Of a DNA stretch of 64,000 nucleotides, positions 18,929-28,615 are shown in pieces; position 1 is the first letter of the stretch; each line of letters opens with the position of its first letter. The notes below the pieces were generated by a model, which was not told the DNA's origin, did no database searches, and was given only the letters and a program-made list of their open reading frames with translations. Source of the stretch: Gammaproteobacteria bacterium. Its GTDB lineage: Bacteria > Pseudomonadota > Gammaproteobacteria > Nevskiales > Nevskiaceae. The stretch is taken from positions 1 through 64,000 of the forward strand of contig JAPLSA010000002.1 in the NCBI GenBank assembly GCA_026398815.1. The letters run 5' to 3'. Both the position numbers and the translations under genes were made by a program.

Positions 18929-18932
<4 letters not shown>
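17649..18932 (-). CDS. sufD: Fe-S assembly protein SufD
   Basis: 427 aa. Membrane-free beta-helix scaffold partner of SufB and SufC. The conserved C-terminal part is clear: FNGRVVVRPGAQKTDSEQ, then [32 protein letters not shown], including the late Cys-Ala-His, and YLRSRGIPQAEARALLLRAF. The N-terminal third is variable, as normal for SufD. Overlaps sufC upstream and sufS downstream by 4 bases each. Works in the SufBC2D scaffold that builds Fe-S clusters. Confidence 0.93.
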
Positions 18933-19664
<732 letters not shown>

Positions 19665-19672
<8 letters not shown>

Positions 19673-19976
19673 GGACGGTGTGCGGCTCCAGATAGCCCCA
19701 GTCGGCGAACTGCCGCTGCAGGCCGGGTTCATGCGCGAATGCGCGGAAATACAGGTATTCGGGGGCAAGATCGAGATCGCCGGTCCAGCGCAGGGTGCTG
19801 TGCTCAAGCCGGAAATCGGCCAGCACGGCGGGGTCGCGCAAGGGTGCGAAGACCGGCGGCAGATCGCCGTCGAGCAGCGCCGAGAAATCGACGGTGCCAC
19901 TGCATCCATCGCTGAACGCGAGTTGCAAGACGTGCCCTTGCACGCAATGCGCTGCGGTGATCAGCGGCAGACTCAT
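19665..19976 (-). CDS. DUF2442 domain protein within the suf operon
   Basis: 103 aa. Recognised from DUF2442 features: VDFSALLDGDLPPVFAPLRDPAVLADFRL and a C-terminal DLDLAPEYLYF. DUF2442 genes are often paired with DUF4160 genes in small two-gene modules suspected of toxin-antitoxin-like behaviour; function unproven. Here it follows a truncated DUF4160 gene (ATGA overlap) and overlaps the sufC start by 8 bases. It splits sufB from sufC, which is unusual for suf operons, and has probably been inserted. It looks intact. Confidence 0.82.
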
Positions 19977-20098
19977 GCCAGCGGCTCGATTTTGTGGAAC
20001 TGGCCGGTGGTGCTCAGTTCGGTCCAGTTTTCAAGCAATTCGTCGCGATGCATCGAACCCCAGATGACGATGCCGAGGAAGCGGCTGATTTCCGGCAT
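19973..20098 (-). CDS. DUF4160 remnant with internal in-frame deletion
   Basis: 41 aa. It starts MPEISRFLGIVI, the conserved DUF4160 N terminus, and ends with MHRDELLENW and KIEPL, the conserved C terminus. The middle of about 40 residues, where the family has the PHFH-containing strand region, is missing without a frame change. The family is normally about 80-90 aa, from memory. Starts 4 bases after the sufB stop and overlaps the DUF2442 start (ATGA). Either a decayed partner kept for translational coupling to sufC or a minimal functional form; the first is more likely. Confidence 0.75.
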   Translation of the reverse strand: MPEISRFLGIVIWGSMHRDELLENWTELSTTGQFHKIEPLA

Positions 20099-20102
20099 CG
20101 CC

Positions 20103-21590
<1,488 letters not shown>

Positions 21591-21630
21591 GGCGGTTGCT
21601 GATCCTGTGGTCGGAATGGAATTCGGGTTG

Positions 21631-22098
21631 TCAGCCGGCACGGTGCGGAACGCTGCCCAGCGCGGCCGCCGGCTTGATGCGGGTGACGGCGCCCGGCCGC
21701 GGTGCAGCCATGTCGGCCAGGGTCACTGCCGACAGCGCCTGGCGGACTGCGTCGTCGATCAGCCGCCAGTTCGAGCGCGACGTGCAGCTGCCTTCGATCG
21801 TGCAGCCGCCGCCGTGCTGGGCGCAGGCGGTGATGGCGATCGGCCCTTCGAGCGCGCTGACCACCTCGGCCACCGTGATGTCTTCGGCACGGCGCGCCAG
21901 CTGGTAGCCGCCGTGGGCACCGCGCGTCGATTCCACCAGCCCGCCCTTGACCAGCAGCTTCAGCAGCTTGGCGACCGTCGGCGCCGACACATGCGAACGC
22001 GCGGCCAGCTCCTGGGCGTTCAGCACCGTCGCCGGCGCACGCGCCAGCGTGGTCATCACGAGCGTGCCGTAATCGGTCAGCTTGGCAATCTTGAGCAT
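21631..22098 (-). CDS. sufR: Rrf2-family SUF operon regulator
   Basis: 155 aa. N-terminal winged helix of the Rrf2 family ([17 protein letters not shown], then [30 protein letters not shown]) and three cysteines [14 protein letters not shown] that fit an IscR-type Fe-S ligand set. It leads the suf operon, as in Xanthomonas-type SUF clusters, and probably senses Fe-S status and represses the operon. A TATAAT -10 and an IscR-like half-site lie in its upstream region. The symbol follows position; an IscR paralogue is the alternative name. Confidence 0.88.
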   Translation of the reverse strand: MLKIAKLTDYGTLVMTTLARAPATVLNAQELAARSHVSAPTVAKLLKLLVKGGLVESTRGAHGGYQLARRAEDITVAEVVSALEGPIAITACAQHGGGCTIEGSCTSRSNWRLIDDAVRQALSAVTLADMAAPRPGAVTRIKPAAALGSVPHRAG

Positions 22099-22117
22099 GG
22101 CGGATGCCTGTCGGCGG

Positions 22118-22145
22118 ATACCGGACTGGAATGGTGCGGATTATA
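22118..22145 (-). promoter_or_regulatory. Candidate suf promoter -10 and IscR-like half-site
   Basis: On the minus strand a perfect TATAAT (complement of 22140-22145) lies 42 bases before the Rrf2 gene start. Just downstream, the plus-strand text ATACCGGACT (22118-22127) matches 9 of 10 positions of the IscR type 1 half-site ATASYYGACT as I recall it. Its place near the expected start of transcription fits repression. No good -35 was found, and the second half-site is poor. Confidence 0.45.
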
Positions 22146-22229
22146 AGGGACGCCGCGCCCGCGGGTGCCGGGTGGTGGCGGAGTCGGCGACAATCGCCAC
22201 CCGTTCCTGCCCGATGGATGCCGATCCGA

Positions 22230-22691
22230 ATGAGCGACACGCCGCCCGCCCGCCTCGACTGGGATGTCGTCTACCCGCACGTGCTGCCGGTGACCGTGCA
22301 GCCGGAAGACACCGACGGCATGGGCCACACCAACAACGTCGCCTATCTCGGCTGGCTGGAACGGGTGGCCTGGGATCATTCCCACAAGCTCGGCATGACC
22401 CTGGAACGCTACCGGACGCTCGATGCCGGCTGCGTCGTGCGCCGCCACGAGCTGGACTACTTCGCGCCGACCTTCGCCGGGGAACAGCTGCTGCTCGGCA
22501 CCTGGATCATCGAGAACGACGCCCGGCTGACCATGTGGCGCGGCTACCAGATCATCCGCCCGGCCGATCGCAAGGTGGTGCTGCGCGGCAAGACGCTGTG
22601 GGTCTGCGTCGACATGAAGCACGGCCGGCCCCGGCGGATGCCGCCGGAATTCGCCGTCTACGTCGCCGCCCAGCCGGCGCCGCGCGGCTGA
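22230..22691 (+). CDS. Acyl-CoA thioesterase, 4HBT hotdog family
   Basis: 153 aa hotdog-fold thioesterase. The region TVQPEDTDGMGHTNNVAYLGWLERVAWDH holds the family's active-site Asp and the G-H-x-N-N turn of 4-hydroxybenzoyl-CoA thioesterase/YbgC/FadM-like enzymes; residues 75-90 (RHELDYFAPTFAGEQL) also fit. It hydrolyses an acyl-CoA whose chain cannot be predicted. Transcribed divergently from the suf regulator. The start at ATG 22230 was chosen because upstream codons are not family-like. Confidence 0.85.
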   Translation: MSDTPPARLDWDVVYPHVLPVTVQPEDTDGMGHTNNVAYLGWLERVAWDHSHKLGMTLERYRTLDAGCVVRRHELDYFAPTFAGEQLLLGTWIIENDARLTMWRGYQIIRPADRKVVLRGKTLWVCVDMKHGRPRRMPPEFAVYVAAQPAPRG

Positions 22692-22695
22692 GACT

Positions 22696-23637
22696 TCAGC
22701 GCAGCCAGCGTAGGACCGGCGCTTCGCCCAGCCGGCCGGTGACAATCGCGTTCTGGCCGAACTGACGGCCCAGCTCGGCGGCGCTGTCATCGGGCGGATC
22801 GATCAGCAGCTCGGAGGCCTCTGCCGGCCATTGGCCCGCCGGGTCCAGCCCGGCCGCCGGCAGATGGCGAATGCCCTGCGCCTGCAACGTGGCCTGCAGG
22901 TGCGCGCTGGCCGCCGTGTTGCGGGCCTCGTCGACAACCGCCCCGAGCGGATTGCAGGCGGTGACGATCGCCCAGCGCTGCACCACGCCCTGCGCGGCCA
23001 GCCAGCGATCGGCCTCGGCATCGACGACGCCGATGCGGCGTTCGATGCCTGTTGCGATCCGGTAACGCGCCTGCCGGTAGGCGGCGTGCAGCCGGGCCTG
23101 ATCGAGCAACTCGCCAAGCAAGGTCGCCAGCTCCGGCAGCCGCTCGTTCAGCGTGTGGCCGGCGTCGAGCATCGTCAGCGGCACCCGGTACGTCGCGGCG
23201 TAGCGGATCGCCTTGTCCGGCACCACGATGTCGTCGCCCCAGCCGTGCACCACCCGGGTCAGCGCCGGCGGCTGCGGCGGTGCCCGGTCATAGCCGGGGA
23301 AGTACAGCGCCGGCGCGATCAGGAACAGCGCGTCCGGATGCAGCGCGCCGGCCGCCATCGCCGACACGTAACCGCCCATGCTCGACCCCGCTAGCACCAC
23401 GGCGCCGCGCGCTTTCGGCGCCAGCGCGATCAGCTGGGCGACTCTCAGGTCGGGGTCCGGCTGCTGTCTATAATCCGGGCTGACAACCGTATAGCCATGC
23501 GCCCGGGCGGTTTCGGCGAGATGGCGGATCTTGGTGCTCCAGGGGCCGCTCTCCTTGCCGTGGGCGAACACCAGCAGATGCTCGGGCAGGGCATCGGGAG
23601 CGGCCGGAGGGCGGGTGGTTTCGTCGGCGTTGCGCAT
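22696..23637 (-). CDS. Fusion of YqiA-like alpha/beta hydrolase and DUF3293
   Basis: 313 aa with two parts. Residues about 18-180 are an alpha/beta hydrolase: nucleophile Ser86 in GSSMGGY, acid Asp135/136 in WGDDIVVPD, His161 in DAGHTLNE, and the oxyanion-side HGKESGPWSTK. Residues about 185-313 match DUF3293: RWAIVTACNPLG, then a final RQFGQNAIVTG and PVLRWL. I know these as separate proteins; a natural fusion suggests linked functions, still unknown. The ATG at 23637 was chosen over a longer frame whose N terminus is low-complexity. Convergent with the thioesterase gene, with a gap of 4 bases. Confidence 0.8.
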   Translation of the reverse strand: MRNADETTRPPAAPDALPEHLLVFAHGKESGPWSTKIRHLAETARAHGYTVVSPDYRQQPDPDLRVAQLIALAPKARGAVVLAGSSMGGYVSAMAAGALHPDALFLIAPALYFPGYDRAPPQPPALTRVVHGWGDDIVVPDKAIRYAATYRVPLTMLDAGHTLNERLPELATLLGELLDQARLHAAYRQARYRIATGIERRIGVVDAEADRWLAAQGVVQRWAIVTACNPLGAVVDEARNTAASAHLQATLQAQGIRHLPAAGLDPAGQWPAEASELLIDPPDDSAAELGRQFGQNAIVTGRLGEAPVLRWLR

Positions 23638-23656
23638 CGGGAGCGAGGGCGGGAAC

Positions 23657-24007
23657 GTGAAGAACGACAAGAAGAACGACGGGCAGAACGACGGAAAGGC
23701 CGGCCGCAAGGCAGGCGGCAGCATCATAGGCAACGCCGCCCGCGCGCGACGCAGCGCCGAGCCGCTCGAAGTCAAGCTGACCCTGCGCTACCGCTTCGGC
23801 GACGAACCCGACGACACCGTGACGGTGATGGACGACCGCGCGATCCCGATGGTCGACAGCGTGTTCAAGAACCGCGACCGCATCGTCCGCGCCCTCGCCA
23901 TGACCCTGGTCCGCGCCGGCATCACCCGGCCGAAGGTGGTCAGCGAACTGGTGCCGGGCATCGGCCTGCTGCGCAAGGTGACCGGGCGGAAGGCGAAGAA
24001 GAGGTAG
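23657..24007 (+). CDS. Small basic protein of unknown function
   Basis: 116 aa from a GTG preceded by a purine-rich stretch (GGGAGCGAGGGCGGGAA). The first 30 residues are lysine/asparagine/aspartate-rich and probably disordered; residues 40-110 (LTLRYRFGDEPDDTVTVMDDRAIPMVDSV and so on) look folded, and the tail is basic (KKR). Codon third positions are overwhelmingly G or C, supporting real coding. Not recognised. Transcribed divergently from the hydrolase fusion with 19 bases between starts. Confidence 0.55.
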   Translation: MKNDKKNDGQNDGKAGRKAGGSIIGNAARARRSAEPLEVKLTLRYRFGDEPDDTVTVMDDRAIPMVDSVFKNRDRIVRALAMTLVRAGITRPKVVSELVPGIGLLRKVTGRKAKKR

Positions 24008-24013
24008 TCGCTC

Positions 24014-24424
24014 ATGCCGTTCCCGTTCGAGCAGGTTCGCTATGAGGCGCTGAATGCCCGCCAGAAGGAGAGCTACAACTTCCAGAAACTATCGGGCGTT
24101 CTCGCAAGTTATGGATTCGTAACGATTCGACTGAGTGATGACTGGAACGGTGCAGATTTTTTGGCGCAACATATCAACGGCTCGACCCTTCGCGTTCAGC
24201 TAAAGGGCCGTCTCACCTTTTCATGCGACTACATCGGCAAGGACCTTTGGGTTGCATTTCGTACCGGCGAGCAATGGTTCTTGTTCCCTCATGACGAAGT
24301 TCTTGAGCAGGCGCTTCTGCTCACGAACATCCGGAACACTGAGGCATGGTCTAGCGGCAGGCGGTATTCCTTCCCAGTCGTGCCCGCGTCACTTCAAGGT
24401 GTTTTGTCAGCGTTTCGATTATGA
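24014..24424 (+). CDS. Lower-GC conserved hypothetical protein with D...QxK motif
   Basis: 136 aa, starting 6 bases after the previous stop. Base composition falls to near 50-55% GC, far below the neighbours, suggesting later acquisition. Residues about 40-66 read RLSDDWNGADFLAQHINGS then LRVQLKGRL, a spacing of Asp and Gln-x-Lys resembling the active site of PD-(D/E)XK nuclease folds. N-terminal LNARQKESYNFQKL and the late YSFP are features I have seen in similar uncharacterised proteins. Could be a nuclease-like or cargo-adapted fold; no system partners are next to it. Confidence 0.65.
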   Translation: MPFPFEQVRYEALNARQKESYNFQKLSGVLASYGFVTIRLSDDWNGADFLAQHINGSTLRVQLKGRLTFSCDYIGKDLWVAFRTGEQWFLFPHDEVLEQALLLTNIRNTEAWSSGRRYSFPVVPASLQGVLSAFRL

Positions 24425-24557
24425 GAAACGAAGCGGGCACCCCGATCCAGGTGGCAACTCTGCCGCCGCATTGCTCGGGTCCGACACTGCGTTTCGGCGG
24501 TAGATCTCTCAGGACGCAATAATCCGGAGCGCAAAGGCACTAAGCGCAGTGAACAGC

Positions 24558-24612
24558 AAGGACACAAAGGAAAGATCAAATCTTCAGACCTTTGCTTCCT
24601 CTTTTGTGCCTT
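24558..24612. repeat. Imperfect palindrome between convergent genes
   Basis: Arms AAGGACACAAAGG (24558-24570) and CCTCTTTTGTGCCTT (24598-24612) pair imperfectly around an AT-richer centre that contains a smaller AAGATCAAATCTT repeat. It lies in the 215-base gap between the lower-GC gene and the AraC gene and could serve as a two-way terminator. Nothing else was seen in that gap. Confidence 0.4.
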
Positions 24613-24639
24613 GGCTTTTCGGGTCTTCGCTTGCCGATT

Positions 24640-25665
24640 TCAGCCTGGCTTCCAGCGACTCGGCGCCACCCCGGTCCAGCGCCGGAAGGCATGCGTGAAG
24701 CTGGAGGTGTCCGAGAACCCGAGCAGGTAGGTGATCTCGCTGATCGAGTGGCGCGCTTCGCGCAGGTAGGACACCGCCAGCTCGCGTCGCAGTTCGTCGA
24801 GCACGTCCTGGTAGCGGGTGCCTTCGTCGGCCAGCCGCCGTTGCAGGCTGCGGCTCGACAGGTGCAGCGCTTCGGCGGCGCGGTCCTGCGAGGGTTCGCC
24901 GCGCGGCAGCTGCTCGATCAGCACGGCGCGCAGGCGCTCGCGGACCAGCAGCTTGCCGAAGCGGGCCAGGTAGCGGGCCGCCACTTCGTCGTTCTGGCGG
25001 GCCAGTTCCGGGTTGGCGAATTCCAGCGGCGCGTCGAAGGCGGCGGCGGCGAACAGCAGCCGGTTCTCGGCGGCGTCGAACAGCACCGGGCAGCGGAAGG
25101 CGCGCTGCCAGGGCGTCGGGTCGGCCGGGGCAGGGCGCATCAGCCGCACTTCCAGCGGCGCGTGATCGCGGCGATACAGGCCGCGGCACAGGCGCACGAC
25201 GACATAGGCGAAGGCATCGACGGCTTCCGGGATCGGCGCATGGCCGTCGCCGGTGGCGGCGATTGCGTAATGGCAGGTGTCGCCATCGCAGCCGAAGCGC
25301 AGCTCGGCGCCATCACTGACCACGCGGAAGTAGCGGATCAGCCGTTCGAAGGCTTCGCGCAGCGTGGCCGACGCCACCAGCGAGTAGCCGAGCGCGTGGA
25401 AGCTCAGCACGCCGGCTTCGCGGGCCACCTTCAGCGCGAACGCCGGGTCGCCGGTGGCGGTCACGGCCAGCTGCCAGAGCCGGTTGGTGCGGGCCACCGG
25501 ATAGCGGGCCTGGGCGTCGCCCAGGGCGGCGATGTCGAGGCCGGCCTCGGCGAACAGCGCGGCGCTGTCGACACCGGCGGCGTCCAGGGATTTGCGGATC
25601 GCCCGCGCCCAGCTGGTCAGCGTGGTGGCGGTGGTGAGCGGTGACTTGTCGTGCACGGACAACAT
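24640..25665 (-). CDS. AraC-family transcriptional regulator
   Basis: 341 aa. N-terminal arabinose-binding-like effector domain (about 20-210) and a C-terminal AraC-type double HTH (about 240-335) with LSSRSLQRRLADEGTRYQDVLDE and LLGFSDTSSFTHAFRRWTGVAPSRWKPG. Transcribed divergently from the AlkB/desaturase-like gene, so it is the likely activator of that gene in response to an alkane, fatty acid or related compound (inference). An upstream ATG at 25719 is open but would leave only 30 bases between divergent starts; 25665 leaves 84 bases for promoters. Confidence 0.85.
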   Translation of the reverse strand: MLSVHDKSPLTTATTLTSWARAIRKSLDAAGVDSAALFAEAGLDIAALGDAQARYPVARTNRLWQLAVTATGDPAFALKVAREAGVLSFHALGYSLVASATLREAFERLIRYFRVVSDGAELRFGCDGDTCHYAIAATGDGHAPIPEAVDAFAYVVVRLCRGLYRRDHAPLEVRLMRPAPADPTPWQRAFRCPVLFDAAENRLLFAAAAFDAPLEFANPELARQNDEVAARYLARFGKLLVRERLRAVLIEQLPRGEPSQDRAAEALHLSSRSLQRRLADEGTRYQDVLDELRRELAVSYLREARHSISEITYLLGFSDTSSFTHAFRRWTGVAPSRWKPG

Positions 25666-25749
25666 CGTGGCGTCGGCGATCAGGCGGGAACGGCGGGCGG
25701 AGCGAACAATGCGGCGCATCGTAACCCCACGTTGCACGAGGAGCGTTGA

Positions 25750-26784
25750 GTGAGCACCGTCGACCCGAGCCGCATGACTGATGAACAGAAGGCCGCCCAC
25801 ATCAAGGCCGTGGTGAGCGCCGAAGGCCAGCACCTGCGCGAGCGCTATCCGATCCTGAAATCGCAGGACGCCATCGGCGCGGCGATCCTGGCGCTGGCCT
25901 GGGCCGGCATCGTGGCCAGCGGCTGGGCCTACTACGCGGGCCTGATCAGCGCCTGGCTGTGCATTCCGCTGGTCGCCGTGTTCGCTTCGCTGACCCACGA
26001 GCTGGAACACGACCTGATCCACTGGATGTACTTCAAGAAGCAGCCGTGGGCGCATCACACGATGATGGCGCTGGTCTGGCTGGCGCGGCCGACCACGATC
26101 AACCCCTGGGCGCGGCGCACCTTGCACTTCAACCACCACAAGTTTTCCGGCCAGGCCAACGACCTGGAAGAGCGGGCGATCACCAACGGCGAGCGCTGGG
26201 GCGTCAAGCGCCTGCTGATGACCGGCGACAACCTGCTGTCGGTGGCGCTGCGGATGGGCAAGGTGCCGAAGCAGAAGCGCCTGAAGTTGTTCGTCAGCGC
26301 CGCCGCCGGCTACTTCCCGCTCGGCTGGGTGCAGATTGGCCTCTGGTACAACTTTCTCGGCTTCCATGCGCTGAATGGGCTGGCGCTGCTGGCCGGCACC
26401 GAGATCGGCTGGTGGGGCTGGATCGTGTCGACCATGCAGGTGGTCGATTTCCTGGTCGTCGTCTGGATCGCGCCGAACGTGCTGCGCAGCTTTTCACTGC
26501 ATTTCGTCAGCTCGAACATGCACTACTTCGGCGATGTCGAGCCGGGCAACGAGCTGCAGCAGTGCCAGGTGCTGAACGCCTGGTGGATGACGCCGTTCCA
26601 CCTGTTCTGCTTCAACTTCGGCTCGACCCACGCGATCCATCACTTCGTGGTCAAGGAGCCGTTCTACATCCGCCAGATGACCGCGCCGGTGGCGCACCGG
26701 GTGATGCGCGAGATGGGCGTGCGTTTCAACGACCTCGGCACCTTCCGGCGTGCCAACCGCTGGGCCCGCACGGCTACCGCCTGA
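25750..26784 (+). CDS. Membrane diiron desaturase/hydroxylase, AlkB-desaturase superfamily
   Basis: 344 aa with several hydrophobic segments (about 42-80, 185-245) and the full histidine set of integral-membrane diiron enzymes: HELEH at 83-87, HFNHH at 126-130, a single His in SNMHYFGD near 257, and HAIHH at 294-298. These bind the diiron centre that hydroxylates or desaturates an alkyl chain. The substrate cannot be read from sequence; the adjacent AraC regulator and acyl-CoA synthetase fit alkane or fatty-acid use. GTG start with GAGGAG about 8 bases upstream. Fatty acid desaturase is the alternative name. Confidence 0.85.
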   Translation: MSTVDPSRMTDEQKAAHIKAVVSAEGQHLRERYPILKSQDAIGAAILALAWAGIVASGWAYYAGLISAWLCIPLVAVFASLTHELEHDLIHWMYFKKQPWAHHTMMALVWLARPTTINPWARRTLHFNHHKFSGQANDLEERAITNGERWGVKRLLMTGDNLLSVALRMGKVPKQKRLKLFVSAAAGYFPLGWVQIGLWYNFLGFHALNGLALLAGTEIGWWGWIVSTMQVVDFLVVVWIAPNVLRSFSLHFVSSNMHYFGDVEPGNELQQCQVLNAWWMTPFHLFCFNFGSTHAIHHFVVKEPFYIRQMTAPVAHRVMREMGVRFNDLGTFRRANRWARTATA

Positions 26785-26841
26785 GCGCGGCAGCGGCCCG
26801 AATACGGCAGCACCCGCGCCGCGACACCACAAGCCATGACC

Positions 26842-26876
26842 GACGCCGCCTGCGACCGACCGTCGCCGGCGGCGTC
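26842..26876. terminator. Hairpin between convergent genes
   Basis: Perfect 9-base inverted repeat GACGCCGCC (26842-26850) and GGCGGCGTC (26868-26876) in the 98-base gap between the convergent diiron-enzyme and acyl-CoA synthetase genes. It has no clear T-run, so termination is plausible by position only. Confidence 0.4.
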
Positions 26877-26882
26877 GTCATT

Positions 26883-28451
26883 TCAGCCGGTCGCGAACAT
26901 CGCTTCCGAGCCGGTGTGCGCCTTGCGCAGCTCGCGCTTCAGGATCTTGCCGGCGGTGTTGCGCGGCAGATTCGGCACGAAGATCACCTGCTTCGGCACC
27001 TTGTACGGCGCCAGCGTCGCCTTGGCGTGGGCGATCAGCAGCTCGTCGGTCGCGCTGGCGCCATCGCGCAGCACCACGAACGCCGCCACTGCCTCGATCC
27101 ACTTCGGATCGGGCAGCGCCACCACGGCGACTTCCGACACCGCCGCGTGGGTCAGCAGCGCTTCCTCGACCTCGCGGCTGGCCACCAGCACGCCGCCGGT
27201 GTTGATGACGTCCTTGACGCGATCGGCGATGAACAGATAGCCCTCGTCGTCGAAGTAGCCGAGGTCACCGGAGCGGAACCAGCCGCCGGCGAATGCTTCG
27301 GCGGTCTGCTCCGGCTTGTTCCAGTAGCCCAGGGTCAGCTGCGGGCTGCGGTGGACGATCTCGCCGAGCGTGCCGGGGGCGCAGTCTTTGAAGTCGTCAT
27401 CGACGACGCGGGTCTCGACGTTGAACACCGGCCGGCCGGCCGAGGCCGGACGCGCCTCGTGCTCGTGCGGGCGCAGCACCGTGGCCATCGGCGCGATCTC
27501 GGTCTGGCCATAGCAGTTGAACGGCTGCGCCTTCGGCAGCCGCTGGCGCAGCTCCTGCAGCACCGGCACCGGCATGATCGAAGCGCCGTAATAGACCTTC
27601 TCCAGCGACGACAGGTCGCGGGTGGCGAAGTCCGGATGGCGCAGCAGGCTGATCCAGACCGTTGGCGGCGCGAAGAACGAAGTGATTCTTTCCTGCTCGA
27701 TCAGCTCCAGCACGCGGGCCGGTGCCGGGGCGTCGATGATCATCTGCCAGGCGCCGACCAGCAGATGCGGCATCGTGAACACGTGCATCTGGGCCGTGTG
27801 GTACAGCGGCAGCGCCGCCAGCGCGCGATCGGTGGCGCGCAGCTCCAGATCCTGGATGCAGGTCTGGTATTCGGCCTGGATGCCGGCATGGCTCAGCATC
27901 GCGCCCTTCGGCGCCGCCGTGGTGCCGGAGGTGTACAGGAACTGCGCGACCGAGCTGTCGTCGACCGGGTAGTCGGTATCCGGCAGCGGGCCGGACAGGG
28001 CGATGCTCAGCAGGTCCTCGCCCGGCGCGCCGCGCAGCAGGCGGGTGGCCGGCTGGTCGGCGCCGAGCACGTCGAGGTTGGCAGCCAGATCCGGATCGCT
28101 GAGCACCAGCGCCGCGCCGGACTGCTTGACCAGGTAGACCAGCTCATCGCCGGTCAGCGCGTAGTTGATCGGCACATGGATGGCGCCGAGTCGGGTGCAG
28201 CCGAGGAAGGCGATCAGGTAGGCGTCGGAGTTCTTGCCGTAGCTCAGCACCCGGTCCCCGGCCTTCAGGCCGAGGCTGGTGTAGAAGCCGGCCACGCGGT
28301 CGGCGGCCTGGTTCAGTTCCTCGAAGCTCCACTGGCGGTCGGCATAGGCCAGCGCTTGGCGGTTGCGCTGGCGGCGGGCGCTGCGGCGCAGCGCATCACC
28401 CAGCGTGTTGCGGCGGGCACGGACGATCTCGGGCGAAAGGCTCAGGCTCAC
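26883..28451 (-). CDS. Acyl-CoA synthetase, AMP-binding family
   Basis: 522 aa adenylate-forming ligase. Core motif YTSGTTAAPKGAMLSH, acyl/adenine region GASIMPVP and CYGQTEIAP, the GYFDDEGYLFIADRVKD hinge and the C-terminal catalytic lysine in RNTAGKILKREL are present. It activates a carboxylic acid to acyl-AMP and then acyl-CoA; N-terminal similarity suggests medium- or long-chain fatty acids. GTG start with GAGA upstream; the frame runs on upstream without homology. Convergent to the diiron oxygenase gene. Chain-length specificity uncertain. Confidence 0.9.
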   Translation of the reverse strand: MSLSLSPEIVRARRNTLGDALRRSARRQRNRQALAYADRQWSFEELNQAADRVAGFYTSLGLKAGDRVLSYGKNSDAYLIAFLGCTRLGAIHVPINYALTGDELVYLVKQSGAALVLSDPDLAANLDVLGADQPATRLLRGAPGEDLLSIALSGPLPDTDYPVDDSSVAQFLYTSGTTAAPKGAMLSHAGIQAEYQTCIQDLELRATDRALAALPLYHTAQMHVFTMPHLLVGAWQMIIDAPAPARVLELIEQERITSFFAPPTVWISLLRHPDFATRDLSSLEKVYYGASIMPVPVLQELRQRLPKAQPFNCYGQTEIAPMATVLRPHEHEARPASAGRPVFNVETRVVDDDFKDCAPGTLGEIVHRSPQLTLGYWNKPEQTAEAFAGGWFRSGDLGYFDDEGYLFIADRVKDVINTGGVLVASREVEEALLTHAAVSEVAVVALPDPKWIEAVAAFVVLRDGASATDELLIAHAKATLAPYKVPKQVIFVPNLPRNTAGKILKRELRKAHTGSEAMFATG

Positions 28452-28615
28452 GGTTCGGTTCTCGCGGTGGTGTCGGTGGCGACGGGACTTGCGCCGTCGC
28501 CTTGTCTTGTCAGTACGGAACAATACCGATTCACGGCCGGCGGTGGCACCACCCGGTCGGGTCGTCCGCAGGCCCTGATCGCGGGGCGCGGAACCGGACA
28601 ACAGCGCCGCGCGGC

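Noticed and set aside
21591-21641. GTG start extending sufB by 17 codons
   Set aside because: Possible because of overlap with the regulator stop, but the added residues do not resemble SufB N termini; kept only as an alternative.
25666-25719. Upstream ATG extending the AraC regulator by 18 codons
   Set aside because: Would leave 30 bases, already holding a ribosome site, between divergent genes; the shorter form leaves room for promoters.
26836-27240. Plus-strand open frame after the diiron enzyme gene
   Set aside because: It runs antisense through the C-terminal coding part of the acyl-CoA synthetase and has low-complexity composition.
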